NCBI GenBank assembly: GCA_963773335.1
Contig: CAVZAT010000003.1
Span: forward strand, 62,001 to 126,000
Origin: UBA4742 sp963773335
GTDB taxonomy: Bacteria > Actinomycetota > Acidimicrobiia > Acidimicrobiales > Acidimicrobilacustridaceae
Length of the DNA stretch: 64,000 bases
Direction of reading: 5' to 3'
Shown: piece by piece, positions 37,359-45,449 of the stretch
Position numbering within the stretch: position 1 is the stretch's first letter
Layout: each line of letters opens with the position of its first letter
Translations under genes and position numbers: made by a program
Notes under the pieces: generated by a model
What the model was told of the DNA's origin: nothing
The model's database searches: none
Seen by the model: the letters and a program-made list of their open reading frames with translations, nothing else

Positions 37359-39133
37359 GGCTCGAGGCTACTGGTTCGAGCCCGGTCGGTGGGTCGCGTC
37401 CGGGGCTGGTAGCTGGGCAGGCGCGGCAGCTGCTCGGCCAGTCCGTGCTCGGCATCCACCAGCCGGACCGACCCGGCCTGGGCCGTCAGCCAGCTGGCCA
37501 CACACCCCAGTTCGTCGGCCAACTCGCGGTGGACCGGGGCCGGGATCAGCCCGTCGCTCGCCGGGTCGCCGAGCGACGGGCCGGGGCACCCGAGATCGAG
37601 CGACGGCGCACTCGAGGCGGCATCGTCGCCGGACTGCGGGGGCGGCCCCAGGGCCAACCGGTCGAGCAGCCCGGCCCGCTCGAGCCGGCCGTCGTGCAAC
37701 TCGGCGGCCGCCCGTCCCGCGATCTCGATCACCACGCGCCCGGACCTCACCAGGGCGTCGAACTGGCGTTGACGGCGCAGGGCCTGGGCCAGTGCCGCGG
37801 CCCGCTCGCGGACGTCTGCCGCCTCTTCGAACCGCTCGTCGTCAGCCAGGGCTCGCATCCGTCGCTCGAGCGGTTCGAGCAACAACTCGGGCCGGTGGCG
37901 GATGCCGAGGACGGCCTGTTCCACCACGACTCGGTACTCGGCTCGGCTGATCGTGCCCGCGCACGGGCAGGCGGCCACACCGAGCTGAGCCGGCGCGCAC
38001 GGCCCCGACCGGGGGTTGCGCCCGGGAGTGGCCGAGCACCGTCGCAGGGGGACGGCCGTCTCGATGGCCTCGGCCACCCGGCGCGCCTGGCGGGTGGAGG
38101 CCAGCGGCCCCAGGTAGAGGGCACCGTCATCACCCACCGTGCGGACCACCGACAAGCGGGGGTAGGGCTCGGCCAGGGTCAACTTGAGGTAGGTGTAGCG
38201 CGACCAGTCCTTGGACTGGCGGTTGAAGCGCGGCTGGTGCTGGTGGATCAGCCGAATCTCGCGCACGGCGGCCTCGAGCGTGCTCGAGCAGATCTCGTGA
38301 TCGATGGTCTGCACCTCGCGGAGCAGTTGGGGGACCTTGCGGCGCGTGTCACCCGAGAAGTACGAGCGCACCCGGCTGCGCAGGTTGGTCGCCTTGCCCA
38401 CGTACAGGACGCGCCCGCCACGGTCGCGGAACAGGTAGACGCCCGGCTCGCGGGGCAGCGTGGCGGTGAGCCCCAACTTGGTGGCCTGGGCGTGACCGGC
38501 GATGGTGGGCAGGGCCACCAGATCGTCGAGCCCCGTCACCCCCAGGCCGGCCGCCCGCTCCAACAACACGTGGAGCAGGTCGGCGGTGGCCAGGGCATCG
38601 TCGAGGGCCCGGTGGCTGGGCCGGTGGTCGAGGCGGAAGCGACTCGACAGCGTGCCCAGCTTGCAGTTGGGCACCTCGTCTCGCACCAGGCGCCGGGCCA
38701 GGGCGCAAGTGTCCACCGACGGGTTGGGCAGCGCCGGGCGGTCGGCGCGCACCAGCGCGGCCCGGATGAATCCCAGGTCGAAGCGGACGTTGTGACCGAC
38801 CACCACCGCGTCGCCGATGAACTCGAGCAGGCTGGGCAGGACGGTCTCGATGCGCGGGGCGGGCATCACCATGGACTGGGTGATGCCGGTCAACACCGTG
38901 ATCTCGGGCGGCACGGCGGCTCCGGGGTTGACCAGGGTCTGGAAGGTGCCCAGGCACTGGCCGCCGCGCACCTTGACCGCGCCCACCTCGGTGATGGCGC
39001 AGCTCTCGGGTGAGCCGCCGGTGGTCTCGAGGTCGATCACACAGAAGGTGACGTCGAACAGTGGGATGCCCAGGTCCTCGAAGCTACGCTGGAGCCGGGC
39101 CGGTCGAACAGGTGCTCGGGTTATAGGCGCCAT
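37355..39133 (-). CDS. DEDDh exonuclease fused to a UvrC-like GIY-YIG domain
   Basis: A 592-aa DNA repair nuclease known from actinobacteria. The N-terminal DnaQ-like 3'-5' exonuclease has VIDLETTGG (D-x-E), GHNVRFDLGF and HRALDDALATADLL (His/Asp). A GIY-YIG domain follows: LPREPGVYLFRDRGGRVLYV, GKATNLRSRVRSYF. A UvrB-binding-type motif is DDERFEEAADVRERAAAL, and the UvrC Cys cluster region is CAPAQLGVAACPCAG. The ATG at 39133 is preferred; the TTG at 39169 would place the start beyond a LexA-type box. The exonuclease/endonuclease fusion suggests incision and processing of damage under SOS control. Confidence 0.9.
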   Translation of the reverse strand: MAPITRAPVRPARLQRSFEDLGIPLFDVTFCVIDLETTGGSPESCAITEVGAVKVRGGQCLGTFQTLVNPGAAVPPEITVLTGITQSMVMPAPRIETVLPSLLEFIGDAVVVGHNVRFDLGFIRAALVRADRPALPNPSVDTCALARRLVRDEVPNCKLGTLSSRFRLDHRPSHRALDDALATADLLHVLLERAAGLGVTGLDDLVALPTIAGHAQATKLGLTATLPREPGVYLFRDRGGRVLYVGKATNLRSRVRSYFSGDTRRKVPQLLREVQTIDHEICSSTLEAAVREIRLIHQHQPRFNRQSKDWSRYTYLKLTLAEPYPRLSVVRTVGDDGALYLGPLASTRQARRVAEAIETAVPLRRCSATPGRNPRSGPCAPAQLGVAACPCAGTISRAEYRVVVEQAVLGIRHRPELLLEPLERRMRALADDERFEEAADVRERAAALAQALRRQRQFDALVRSGRVVIEIAGRAAAELHDGRLERAGLLDRLALGPPPQSGDDAASSAPSLDLGCPGPSLGDPASDGLIPAPVHRELADELGCVASWLTAQAGSVRLVDAEHGLAEQLPRLPSYQPRTRPTDRARTSSLEP

Positions 39134-39146
39134 CAGAACGGTGTAG

Positions 39147-39160
39147 CGAACAATCGTTCG
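39147..39160. promoter_or_regulatory. LexA (SOS) box
   Basis: CGAACAATCGTTCG matches the actinobacterial SOS box core CGAAC-N4-GTTCG. It sits 13 bp upstream of the repair-nuclease ATG (minus strand) and 47 bp upstream of the divergent zinc-ribbon gene, so LexA could control one or both. Confidence 0.75.
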
Positions 39161-39207
39161 TGTCGTCAAGAGGCCGACCCGAGTGGCGGTGGAGGTACCA
39201 TCGCTGG

Positions 39208-39480
39208 ATGCCTGGCACCCGGTACCGCTGCACCAGCTGCGGCAACCTGACCCGATTCGACGTGACCGCCACCCGGCGTACCCGTGCCTTCCACCACTAC
39301 TCGGTGGGTGGCGAGCTCGAGCTCGAGGACGTCGAGGTGCTCTCCGAGGTGGTCGAGGACGTGACCTGCCGGTGGTGCGGCTCGGGCCAGGCGGTGGTGG
39401 CGCTCGACTCCGAGGAGACCGAAGGCGTGGGTGGCGGGGTCGAGCCGGTCGCCGATCGGGGCACGGGTGGGCCCGGCTGA
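39208..39480 (+). CDS. Small zinc-ribbon protein
   Basis: A 90-aa protein beginning PGTRYRCTSCGNLTRFDVTA, with a second pair CRWCGSG, together a four-cysteine zinc ribbon. Between them is an acidic segment (LELEDVEVLSEVVEDV). The C-terminal third is Gly/Glu-rich. No enzymatic motif. It is divergent from the SOS nuclease and followed by another Cys-rich small ORF. Confidence 0.75.
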   Translation: MPGTRYRCTSCGNLTRFDVTATRRTRAFHHYSVGGELELEDVEVLSEVVEDVTCRWCGSGQAVVALDSEETEGVGGGVEPVADRGTGGPG

Positions 39481-39558
39481 GTGTCGTACCCCCTCCGTAG
39501 CATGCGGGACGGGTGGAGCCAGGGGGCGTTCCCCCGGAACCCGGCCACGGAGCGAGCC

Positions 39559-39768
39559 ATGCCTTCGACCCACGAGGTCCTCACCATCGACTGCGATCAG
39601 TGCGTCATGCAGCACACCAGCGCCTGCGACGATTGCGTCGTGACCTTCCTGTGCGCGCCCCGCGAGGAGCAGACCGTGGTCATCGACGTGGCCGAGGTCC
39701 GGGCGTTGCGGCTGCTGGCTGACACCGGCCTGGCGCCACCGCTGCGGTTGCGACGGCGCACCGGCTGA
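39559..39768 (+). CDS. Small cysteine-rich protein
   Basis: A 69-aa protein with C-x2-C pairs (TIDCDQCVMQ, SACDDCVVTFLC) that could bind a metal. The C-terminal half is hydrophobic/helical (VIDVAEVRALRLLADTGLAP). GAGC precedes the ATG. It ends 8 bp before queG and is likely co-transcribed. Family not recognised. Confidence 0.65.
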   Translation: MPSTHEVLTIDCDQCVMQHTSACDDCVVTFLCAPREEQTVVIDVAEVRALRLLADTGLAPPLRLRRRTG

Positions 39769-39775
39769 TGATCGT

Positions 39776-40960
39776 GTGCTGAGCCGGGCCTACGGCGAGG
39801 CGCTGGTGGCGCTGGGGCGCGCGGCCGGGCTCGATCGGGTGGGGATCGCCTCGGCCGAGCCCTTCGAGGATGCCCGCCGCGCCCTGACCGAACGAGCCGC
39901 GGCCGGTCTGGCCGCCACCATGGCGTTCACCTACCGCAACCCGGCTCGTGCCACCGACCCGTCGGCCACCTTGGCCGGAGCGGCTTCGTTGGTGGTGGGC
40001 GCCCGTCACTACGGTCACGTCCGCACGGCTGCGCCCACGGCGGCACCGGTGGCGGCGCGGGTGGCCCGGTATGCCAGTGAGGATCACTACGCCGCCCTGC
40101 GCCAGGGGCTCGACCAGGTCGCCGAGCGCCTCCGCGCCGACGGCTGGCAGGCTCGGGTGCTGGTGGACGACAACGCGCTGGTCGATCGGGCCGCGGCGCA
40201 GCGCGCCGGCCTGGGCTGGTTCGGCAAGAACGCCAACATCCTGGTGTCGGGGCTGGGCAGCTGGGTGGTGCTCGGCTCGGTCCTCACCGACGCCCCGCTC
40301 CCGGTCGCGCCCGATCCCGTGCCCGACGGCTGCGGCGCCTGCACCCGATGCCTGAGCGGTTGTCCCACCGCCGCCATCGTGGCACCCGGGGTGGTCGACG
40401 CCCGGCGGTGCCTGGCCTGGCTGGTGCAGGCCGACGGCGTGTTCCCCATCGAGCACCGCGTCGCGCTGGGCGACCGGCTCTACGGCTGCGACGACTGCCA
40501 GGAGGTGTGCCCGCCGTCTCGTGCCGGGCGCGAAGGTCTCGCGCCGTCCGGTCCCTCCGGCCAGGCCGATCCGGACGGCCCAGCCGAGGGTCCCGGCGAC
40601 TGGGCGGATGTGGTCGGCCTGCTGGACACCGACGATGCCGGCCTCCTGGCGCGGTTCGGGCGTTGGTACATCCCCCACCGCGAGCCGCGGTACCTGCGCC
40701 GCAACGCCCTCATCGTGTTGGGCAACTCGGGCGCATCCGATCAGCCGGAGGTTCGGCGGGTGGTGCGCGACGCGCTGGCCGATCCCGACCCGCTGGTGCG
40801 GGCCCACGCCGTCTGGGCGGCTCGACGCCAGGGTCTGGGCGATCTCCTGGCCGTGGTGGCCGGCGATCCCGACCCGCTGGTGCGCGCTGAACTCGATCGC
40901 GACGACGACGAGCTCGCGGCCGACGCGGCCCAGCCCGGGCCGCCGGCGACCAGCGCCTAG
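39776..40960 (+). CDS. queG: Epoxyqueuosine reductase
   Basis: A 394-aa cobalamin/iron-sulfur enzyme reducing epoxyqueuosine to queuosine in tRNA anticodons. It has the QueG N-terminal domain with DRVGIASAEPFEDARRALTE, VDDNALVDRAAAQRAGLGWF and GKNANILV. Two 4Fe-4S motifs are present: CGACTRCLSGCPTAAI and YGCDDCQEVCPPS. HEAT-like repeats form the C-terminus (NALIVLGNSGASDQPEVRR, DPLVRAHAVWAARRQ). GTG start. No other queuosine genes are in the window. Confidence 0.93.
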   Translation: MLSRAYGEALVALGRAAGLDRVGIASAEPFEDARRALTERAAAGLAATMAFTYRNPARATDPSATLAGAASLVVGARHYGHVRTAAPTAAPVAARVARYASEDHYAALRQGLDQVAERLRADGWQARVLVDDNALVDRAAAQRAGLGWFGKNANILVSGLGSWVVLGSVLTDAPLPVAPDPVPDGCGACTRCLSGCPTAAIVAPGVVDARRCLAWLVQADGVFPIEHRVALGDRLYGCDDCQEVCPPSRAGREGLAPSGPSGQADPDGPAEGPGDWADVVGLLDTDDAGLLARFGRWYIPHREPRYLRRNALIVLGNSGASDQPEVRRVVRDALADPDPLVRAHAVWAARRQGLGDLLAVVAGDPDPLVRAELDRDDDELAADAAQPGPPATSA

Positions 40961-41020
40961 GATCGCCCGACCTGCACGCGGCGCGCGGGTGGTGACGAGC
41001 TCGAGTCGATTGAGAGTCCG

Positions 41021-41293
41021 ATGCACCGGTCCAACCGGCACCACGTCACCACGATCCTGAAGCGGACGTGCAGCCACCCGTCGAACCGGTCGCGCCGGCT
41101 GCGAGCCATGGGCACGGCGATCGGGAGGCAGGTCGAGAAGCGGGTGGTGGGTCGACCCCCGGACGAGCCCTTCGACGGCCTACGCCTGCACTGCTACCCC
41201 GACAGCCAGTCGGCCTCGAACGTCATCTCCTTCACGCCCCGCTACAACCCGGCCGAGACGGGCTTCGGTCACCGCCTGCCCGCATCCGGGTGA
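41021..41293 (+). pseudogene. Truncated FkbM-like methyltransferase fragment
   Basis: A 90-aa open frame whose second half, FDGLRLHCYPDSQSASNVISF, resembles the start of FkbM-family methyltransferases (substrate-side LRLxCYPDS...SAS). It then ends within 20 residues, without the SAM-binding domain. The first half is basic and unconvincing. I read it as a decayed gene end beside pimB; it could also be a chance frame. Confidence 0.35.
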
Positions 41294-41323
41294 CGTCGAG
41301 CCGCGGCTGGGCCAGGCGATCCG

Positions 41324-42442
41324 GTGAGCCACCTACTGGTCACCAACGACTTCCCGCCCAAGACGGGTGGGATCCAGTCGTATCTCTGGGAGCTCTGGCG
41401 GCGCCTGCCGCCGGGCGAGGCGACGGTGCTCACCACCCCGCACGCCGAGGCGGCCCGGTGGGACCGTCACCAGGACCTGGTCGTCGAGCGGTCCCGCCGG
41501 CGAGTGTTGTTGCCCACCCCGGGGATGGTCCGCGAGATCGACCGGGTGGCCGAGCGGGCGGGCGCCGATCTGGTGATGCTCGATCCGGCGCTGCCCCTGG
41601 GCGCCGTCGGCCCCCGCCTGGCCCGTCCCTACGGCGTCGTGGTGCACGGCGCCGAGATCGTGCTCCCCGGGCGCCTACCGGGGGGACGCCAGGCCTTGGC
41701 CCACGTGCTGCGCGGTGCCGACCTGGTGGTGGCGGCCGGACGGTATCCGGCCGCCGAGGCGGAGCGGGCGGCCGGGAGCGAGCTGCCCACCGTCGTCGTC
41801 CCACCCGGCGCCGACGTGGGCCGCTTCGTGCCCCTCGACGCGGCCGCCAGATCCCGGGCCCGAGCCCGGTTCGGTCTGGCCGACCAGGCCACCGTGGTGC
41901 TGGGCCTCAGCCGGTTGGTGCCCCGCAAGGGGTTCGACGTGCTCCTCCGGGCCGTGGCCGGTCTGGCCGACAGCCGACCCGAGCTGGTGCTCGTCATCGC
42001 CGGATGCGGGCGCGACCGAGGTCGGCTGGAGCGCCTGGCCCGCCGGGCCGGCGCTCCGGCGCGGTTCCTGGGACGGGTGGAGGACGACGAGCTCCCGCTC
42101 GTGTACGGGATGGCCGACATCTTCGCCATGCTGTGCCGCAACCGCTGGCTGGGCCTCGAACAGGAGGGCTTCGGCATCGTCTTCCTGGAGGCGGCGGCGG
42201 CCGGGGTGGCCCAGTTGGCCGGCGCCAGTGGGGGCTCGGGCGAGGCCGTGGTCGATGGGGTGACCGGCTCGGTGGTGCGTGACCCCCGGTCGATCCCCGA
42301 GGTGCGACGAGTCCTGGCCGCCCTGGTGGATCACCCGGATCGGCGGACCCGGATGGGACAGGCGGCCCGTCGTCGGGTGGAGGCCGAGTTCACCTACGAC
42401 CACTTGGCCGGGCGACTGGCCGACGCGCTGGCCGACGTGTGA
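41324..42442 (+). CDS. pimB: GT4 mannosyltransferase, PimB-like
   Basis: A 372-aa GT-B glycosyltransferase, by similarity the GDP-mannose enzyme adding the second mannose to phosphatidylinositol mannosides. The N-terminus is LLVTNDFPPKTGGIQSYLWE, typical of this group. The donor domain has LGLSRLVPRKGFDVLLRAV, RFLGRVEDDELPLVYGMADI and the E-x7-E motif EQEGFGIVFLEAAAAGV. GTG start. A polyprenol-phosphate-mannose synthase further right supports mannolipid synthesis in this organism. Confidence 0.88.
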   Translation: MSHLLVTNDFPPKTGGIQSYLWELWRRLPPGEATVLTTPHAEAARWDRHQDLVVERSRRRVLLPTPGMVREIDRVAERAGADLVMLDPALPLGAVGPRLARPYGVVVHGAEIVLPGRLPGGRQALAHVLRGADLVVAAGRYPAAEAERAAGSELPTVVVPPGADVGRFVPLDAAARSRARARFGLADQATVVLGLSRLVPRKGFDVLLRAVAGLADSRPELVLVIAGCGRDRGRLERLARRAGAPARFLGRVEDDELPLVYGMADIFAMLCRNRWLGLEQEGFGIVFLEAAAAGVAQLAGASGGSGEAVVDGVTGSVVRDPRSIPEVRRVLAALVDHPDRRTRMGQAARRRVEAEFTYDHLAGRLADALADV

Positions 42443-42453
42443 GGCTGGCGGCG

Positions 42454-43167
42454 ATGGCCGATCGCCCTGCGCCCGCCGCCGCCGATCCGGTCGCGGCCGA
42501 TCTCGAGCCGCCACCCGGGCGGGCCATCCTACGGGCCTCGTGGATCGGCACCATGGTGTTCGTGGTCACCGCCGCGGCCTCGGCCATCGCCCCGCACACG
42601 TTCATCGCGGCTGGGGTGGCTACGTCGCTGGTCCTGTTCTTCGCAGGCATCGGTCTGTTCTTCTGGGCCTACGCGGTGGCGGTGAACCGCAGCCGCACCG
42701 ACCTGATCGGGATGGGTGGGCTGTTCTTCCTGGCCGGCACCGCGCCCCGATCGGTGCAGCGCTCGCTGCTGGGCTCGCTGGCGGTGGAGGTGGTGGTCGG
42801 GTTGATCACCGCGGCCGTGCACCCGTTCACGCCGCTGGCCTTCGGCGTGCTGGCCTGGATGTACGGCTTGGCCCTGTGCGGGCTGTGGGCCGCCCGCTAT
42901 GGCACCTTTCCCCCTCGCCCTCCTGAGGAGAAGCGGCGACGGGGCCGGAGCAAGGCCGCGTCCCGGACGTCGTCGTCGACCAAGTCCGGCGGCGCCCGGA
43001 CGACCGGGCGAACCACGCCCAAGTCGTCCGGCCGTACCACCGCCAAAGCCAAAGGAAGGGCCCCGGGGAAGGGCACGGGGAAGGGCCAGGCGTCGACCAA
43101 GGCATCCAGAGCCAAAGGCGGCGGTCGAACCGGGTCGAAGTCCACCGGGCGAACCACACCCACCTAG
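42454..43167 (+). CDS. Membrane protein with Lys/Arg/Thr-rich tail
   Basis: A 237-aa protein with four hydrophobic helices (ASWIGTMVFVVTAAASAIAP, FIAAGVATSLVLFFAGIGLF, GMGGLFFLAGTAP, LLGSLAVEVVVGLITAAVHP and the following LAFGVLAWMYGLALCGLWA). A very basic, low-complexity cytoplasmic tail of about 85 residues is rich in KS/GR/TT. The GTG at 42439 overlapping the pimB stop is an alternative start. Unknown function; a similar membrane protein often follows pimB-type genes in actinobacteria. Confidence 0.75.
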   Translation: MADRPAPAAADPVAADLEPPPGRAILRASWIGTMVFVVTAAASAIAPHTFIAAGVATSLVLFFAGIGLFFWAYAVAVNRSRTDLIGMGGLFFLAGTAPRSVQRSLLGSLAVEVVVGLITAAVHPFTPLAFGVLAWMYGLALCGLWAARYGTFPPRPPEEKRRRGRSKAASRTSSSTKSGGARTTGRTTPKSSGRTTAKAKGRAPGKGTGKGQASTKASRAKGGGRTGSKSTGRTTPT

Positions 43168-43241
43168 ACGTCAGCTCGTGAGGCCCGGGCACCTCGCGGC
43201 AAGATCGGACGAAGCCCCGGCGTCCGGTATCGTCGGCCACC

Positions 43242-43793
43242 ATGGCCGAGCAGGCAAGAGAGCAGACGACCATCGAGGCGTCCGTCGACCAGTGCTACCG
43301 CACCCTGGTGGACTTCGAGCGCTATCCCGAATGGGCGGGCGACCTCAAGCAGGCCAAGGTCGTCGAGACCGACGACCAGGGTCGGGCCACCGTGGTCGAG
43401 TTCCGGGCTGCAGCCATGGGCCGCAGCACCACCTACCGCCTCAAGTACGATTACGAGGGCGCCCCCAACCGCCTGGCCTGGGAGTTGCTCAGCGGCGATC
43501 TCGAGCGCGAGCTCGACGGCGCCTACCGGTTGGGGGAGACGCCCGCCCGGCCGGGCTCGACCGACGTCGTCTACGAGCTGTCGGTCGACCTGATCGTGCC
43601 CATCCCCGGCTTCGTGAAGCGGCGGGCCGAGGCCCGCATCATCAAGACGGCGCTGTCCGAGCTCAAGAGCCGGGTGGAGGGCACCCCGCCGGTGGCCGAG
43701 AGCGACGACCCGTGCCCGAGCCCACGTGACCGAGTCGACTTGATCGACCGCCGCTCGATCGACCGCGGCGCCGCACCAGGCGGCTGGTCCTAG
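43242..43793 (+). CDS. START/polyketide-cyclase-like (COQ10-type) lipid-binding protein
   Basis: A 183-aa SRPBCC-fold protein: TIEASVDQCYRTLVDFERYP, WAGDLKQAKVVETD, YRLKYDYEGAPNRLAWELL and GFVKRRAEARIIKTALSELK. Such proteins bind a hydrophobic ligand in a helix-grip pocket. It is immediately followed (no gap) by an ArsA-like ATPase and a small helical protein, a conserved actinobacterial trio. The ligand is unknown. Confidence 0.85.
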   Translation: MAEQAREQTTIEASVDQCYRTLVDFERYPEWAGDLKQAKVVETDDQGRATVVEFRAAAMGRSTTYRLKYDYEGAPNRLAWELLSGDLERELDGAYRLGETPARPGSTDVVYELSVDLIVPIPGFVKRRAEARIIKTALSELKSRVEGTPPVAESDDPCPSPRDRVDLIDRRSIDRGAAPGGWS

Positions 43794-45003
43794 ATGCGCA
43801 TCCTGCTGTTCACCGGCAAGGGCGGTGTGGGCAAGACCTCCGTGGCCGCGGCCACCGCGCTCGGCCAGCGCCGATGCCGGGCATCGCACCCTGGTGTTGT
43901 CCACCGATCCGGCCCACTCCCTGGCCGACAGCTTCGGGGTCGACCTGGGCGACACCCCGACGCCGGTCACCAAGCGACTGAAGGGTCTGCAACTCGACTC
44001 CCAGGTCCGCATGGAGGAGTCGTGGGACGACATCCAGCGCTGGCTGATCGACGTGTTCAACTGGGCGGGCGTGGACGCCATCGAGGCCGAGGAGCTGGCG
44101 GTCGTCCCGGGTCTCGACGAGGTGTTCGCGCTCGGCGACATCAAGACCTTCGCCGAGTCCGGGGACTGGGACACCCTGGTGGTGGACTGCGCGCCCACCG
44201 CCGAGACCATCCGCCTGCTGAGCCTGCCCGACATCCTGTCGTGGTACATGGAGCGGGTCTTCCCCGCGGGTCGCCGCCTCAACCGCATGATCAGCCCGGT
44301 CTTGTCGCGGGTGACCAACATCCCGGTGGCCGGCGACGAGGTGTTCGGGGCCGGTCGACGGTTCTACGACCGCCTCGATGGCGTGAAGGAGATCCTGGCG
44401 GACGGGCGTCGCACCAGCATCCGTCTGGTGGTCAACCCCGAACGCATGGTCATCGCCGAGGCTCGGCGCACCTACACCTACCTGTCGCTGTTCGGGTACC
44501 GGGTTGATGCCGTGGTGGCCAACCGACTGCTGCCCGACCAGGTCACTGATCCCTGGTTCGACCGGTGGCGAGCGGCCCAGGCCGAGCACCTGGCCGTCAT
44601 CCACGACGCGTTCGCGCCGCTGCCTGTCCTGCGTGCCCACCTGGCCGACGACGAGGTGGTGGGGGTGGACCGGCTGCGCCGGTTCGGCGCCGAGGTGTAC
44701 CGCGACGTCGATCCGCTGGCGGTGCTCCACGAGCACGAGCCGATGCGGGTGCGCAAGAAGGGCGAGGACGACTACCGCCTGAGCCTGGACCTGCCCTTCG
44801 CCGAGCACGACGAGTTGGACGTTGGTCGCAGGGGCGACGAGCTGATCGTGAGCGTCGGGCCCTACCGCCGTTCGCTGCTCCTGCCCGACTCGCTGCGCCG
44901 CCGGCGGGTGACCGGGGCCACGCTGCGCAAGGGACGCCTGCGGGTTAGCTTTGGCGCGGTGTCGAAGACCCCGAGTGCCGGCGGTCGCCGGGAGCGACCA
45001 TGA
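43794..45003 (+). CDS. ArsA/Get3-family ATPase, one apparent +1 shift
   Basis: An ATPase of about 402 aa of the deviant-Walker (SIMIBI) class. The P-loop is FTGKGGVGKTSVAAATAL, switch I STDPAHSLADSF and the A-loop region DTLVVDCAPTAETIRLLSLP, with VNPERMVIAEARRTYTYLSL. The frame shifts just after the P-loop at 43862-43863 (CT[CG] GCC); ignoring one base restores ALASADAGHRTLVLSTDPAH. The C-terminal small domain (YRLSLDLPFAEHDELDV) is the ArsA HSP20-like part. With the START protein upstream it may handle lipid or tail-anchored clients rather than arsenite; no ars genes are nearby. Confidence 0.9.
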
Positions 45004-45335
45004 GCCCCACCGATCACGCCGAGGAGTCAGAGCCCGAACCCGGTTCGTCCTCCGACGACGGGCGTGAGGGGGTCGAGCACCTCCAGCGCGCCGCACACGA
45101 GATGATCGCCGCGGCCCGCTCCTTCCTCGACGTGGTCGAGGACGTGGTGGGGGACTCCGCGGCTGTCGCCTCGGTGGCCGACGCGCTGGCCACGATGGGC
45201 CAGGCCGTGGCCCGCGCCGGGGGCCGCGCCCGGAGCGCAGCCGCGGACATGGCGGACTCCACCGGCTCGTCGTCGGGTACTGGTCCCGACGACGGCGCAG
45301 GCGGTTCGCGGGTCCAGCACATCGACGTGTCCTGA
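45000..45335 (+). CDS. Small helical partner of the ArsA-like ATPase
   Basis: A 111-aa protein overlapping the ATPase stop by 4 bp (ATGA). Acidic disordered N-terminus, an amphipathic helix (HLQRAAHEMIAAARSFLDVVEDVV), an alanine-rich helix and the C-terminal end RVQHIDVS, which resembles the conserved ending of the third member of this actinobacterial trio. Function unknown. Confidence 0.75.
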   Translation: MSPTDHAEESEPEPGSSSDDGREGVEHLQRAAHEMIAAARSFLDVVEDVVGDSAAVASVADALATMGQAVARAGGRARSAAADMADSTGSSSGTGPDDGAGGSRVQHIDVS

Positions 45336-45449
45336 CCCGACGGCGGTTCGATCGGGGCCTGGAAGGCTCATCCGCCCTCAGGCACCCCGTAAGCTGGCAC
45401 AACCCGTGCTGCTCACATTCCTCAGATCCCAACCGATGGTCAGAACACC

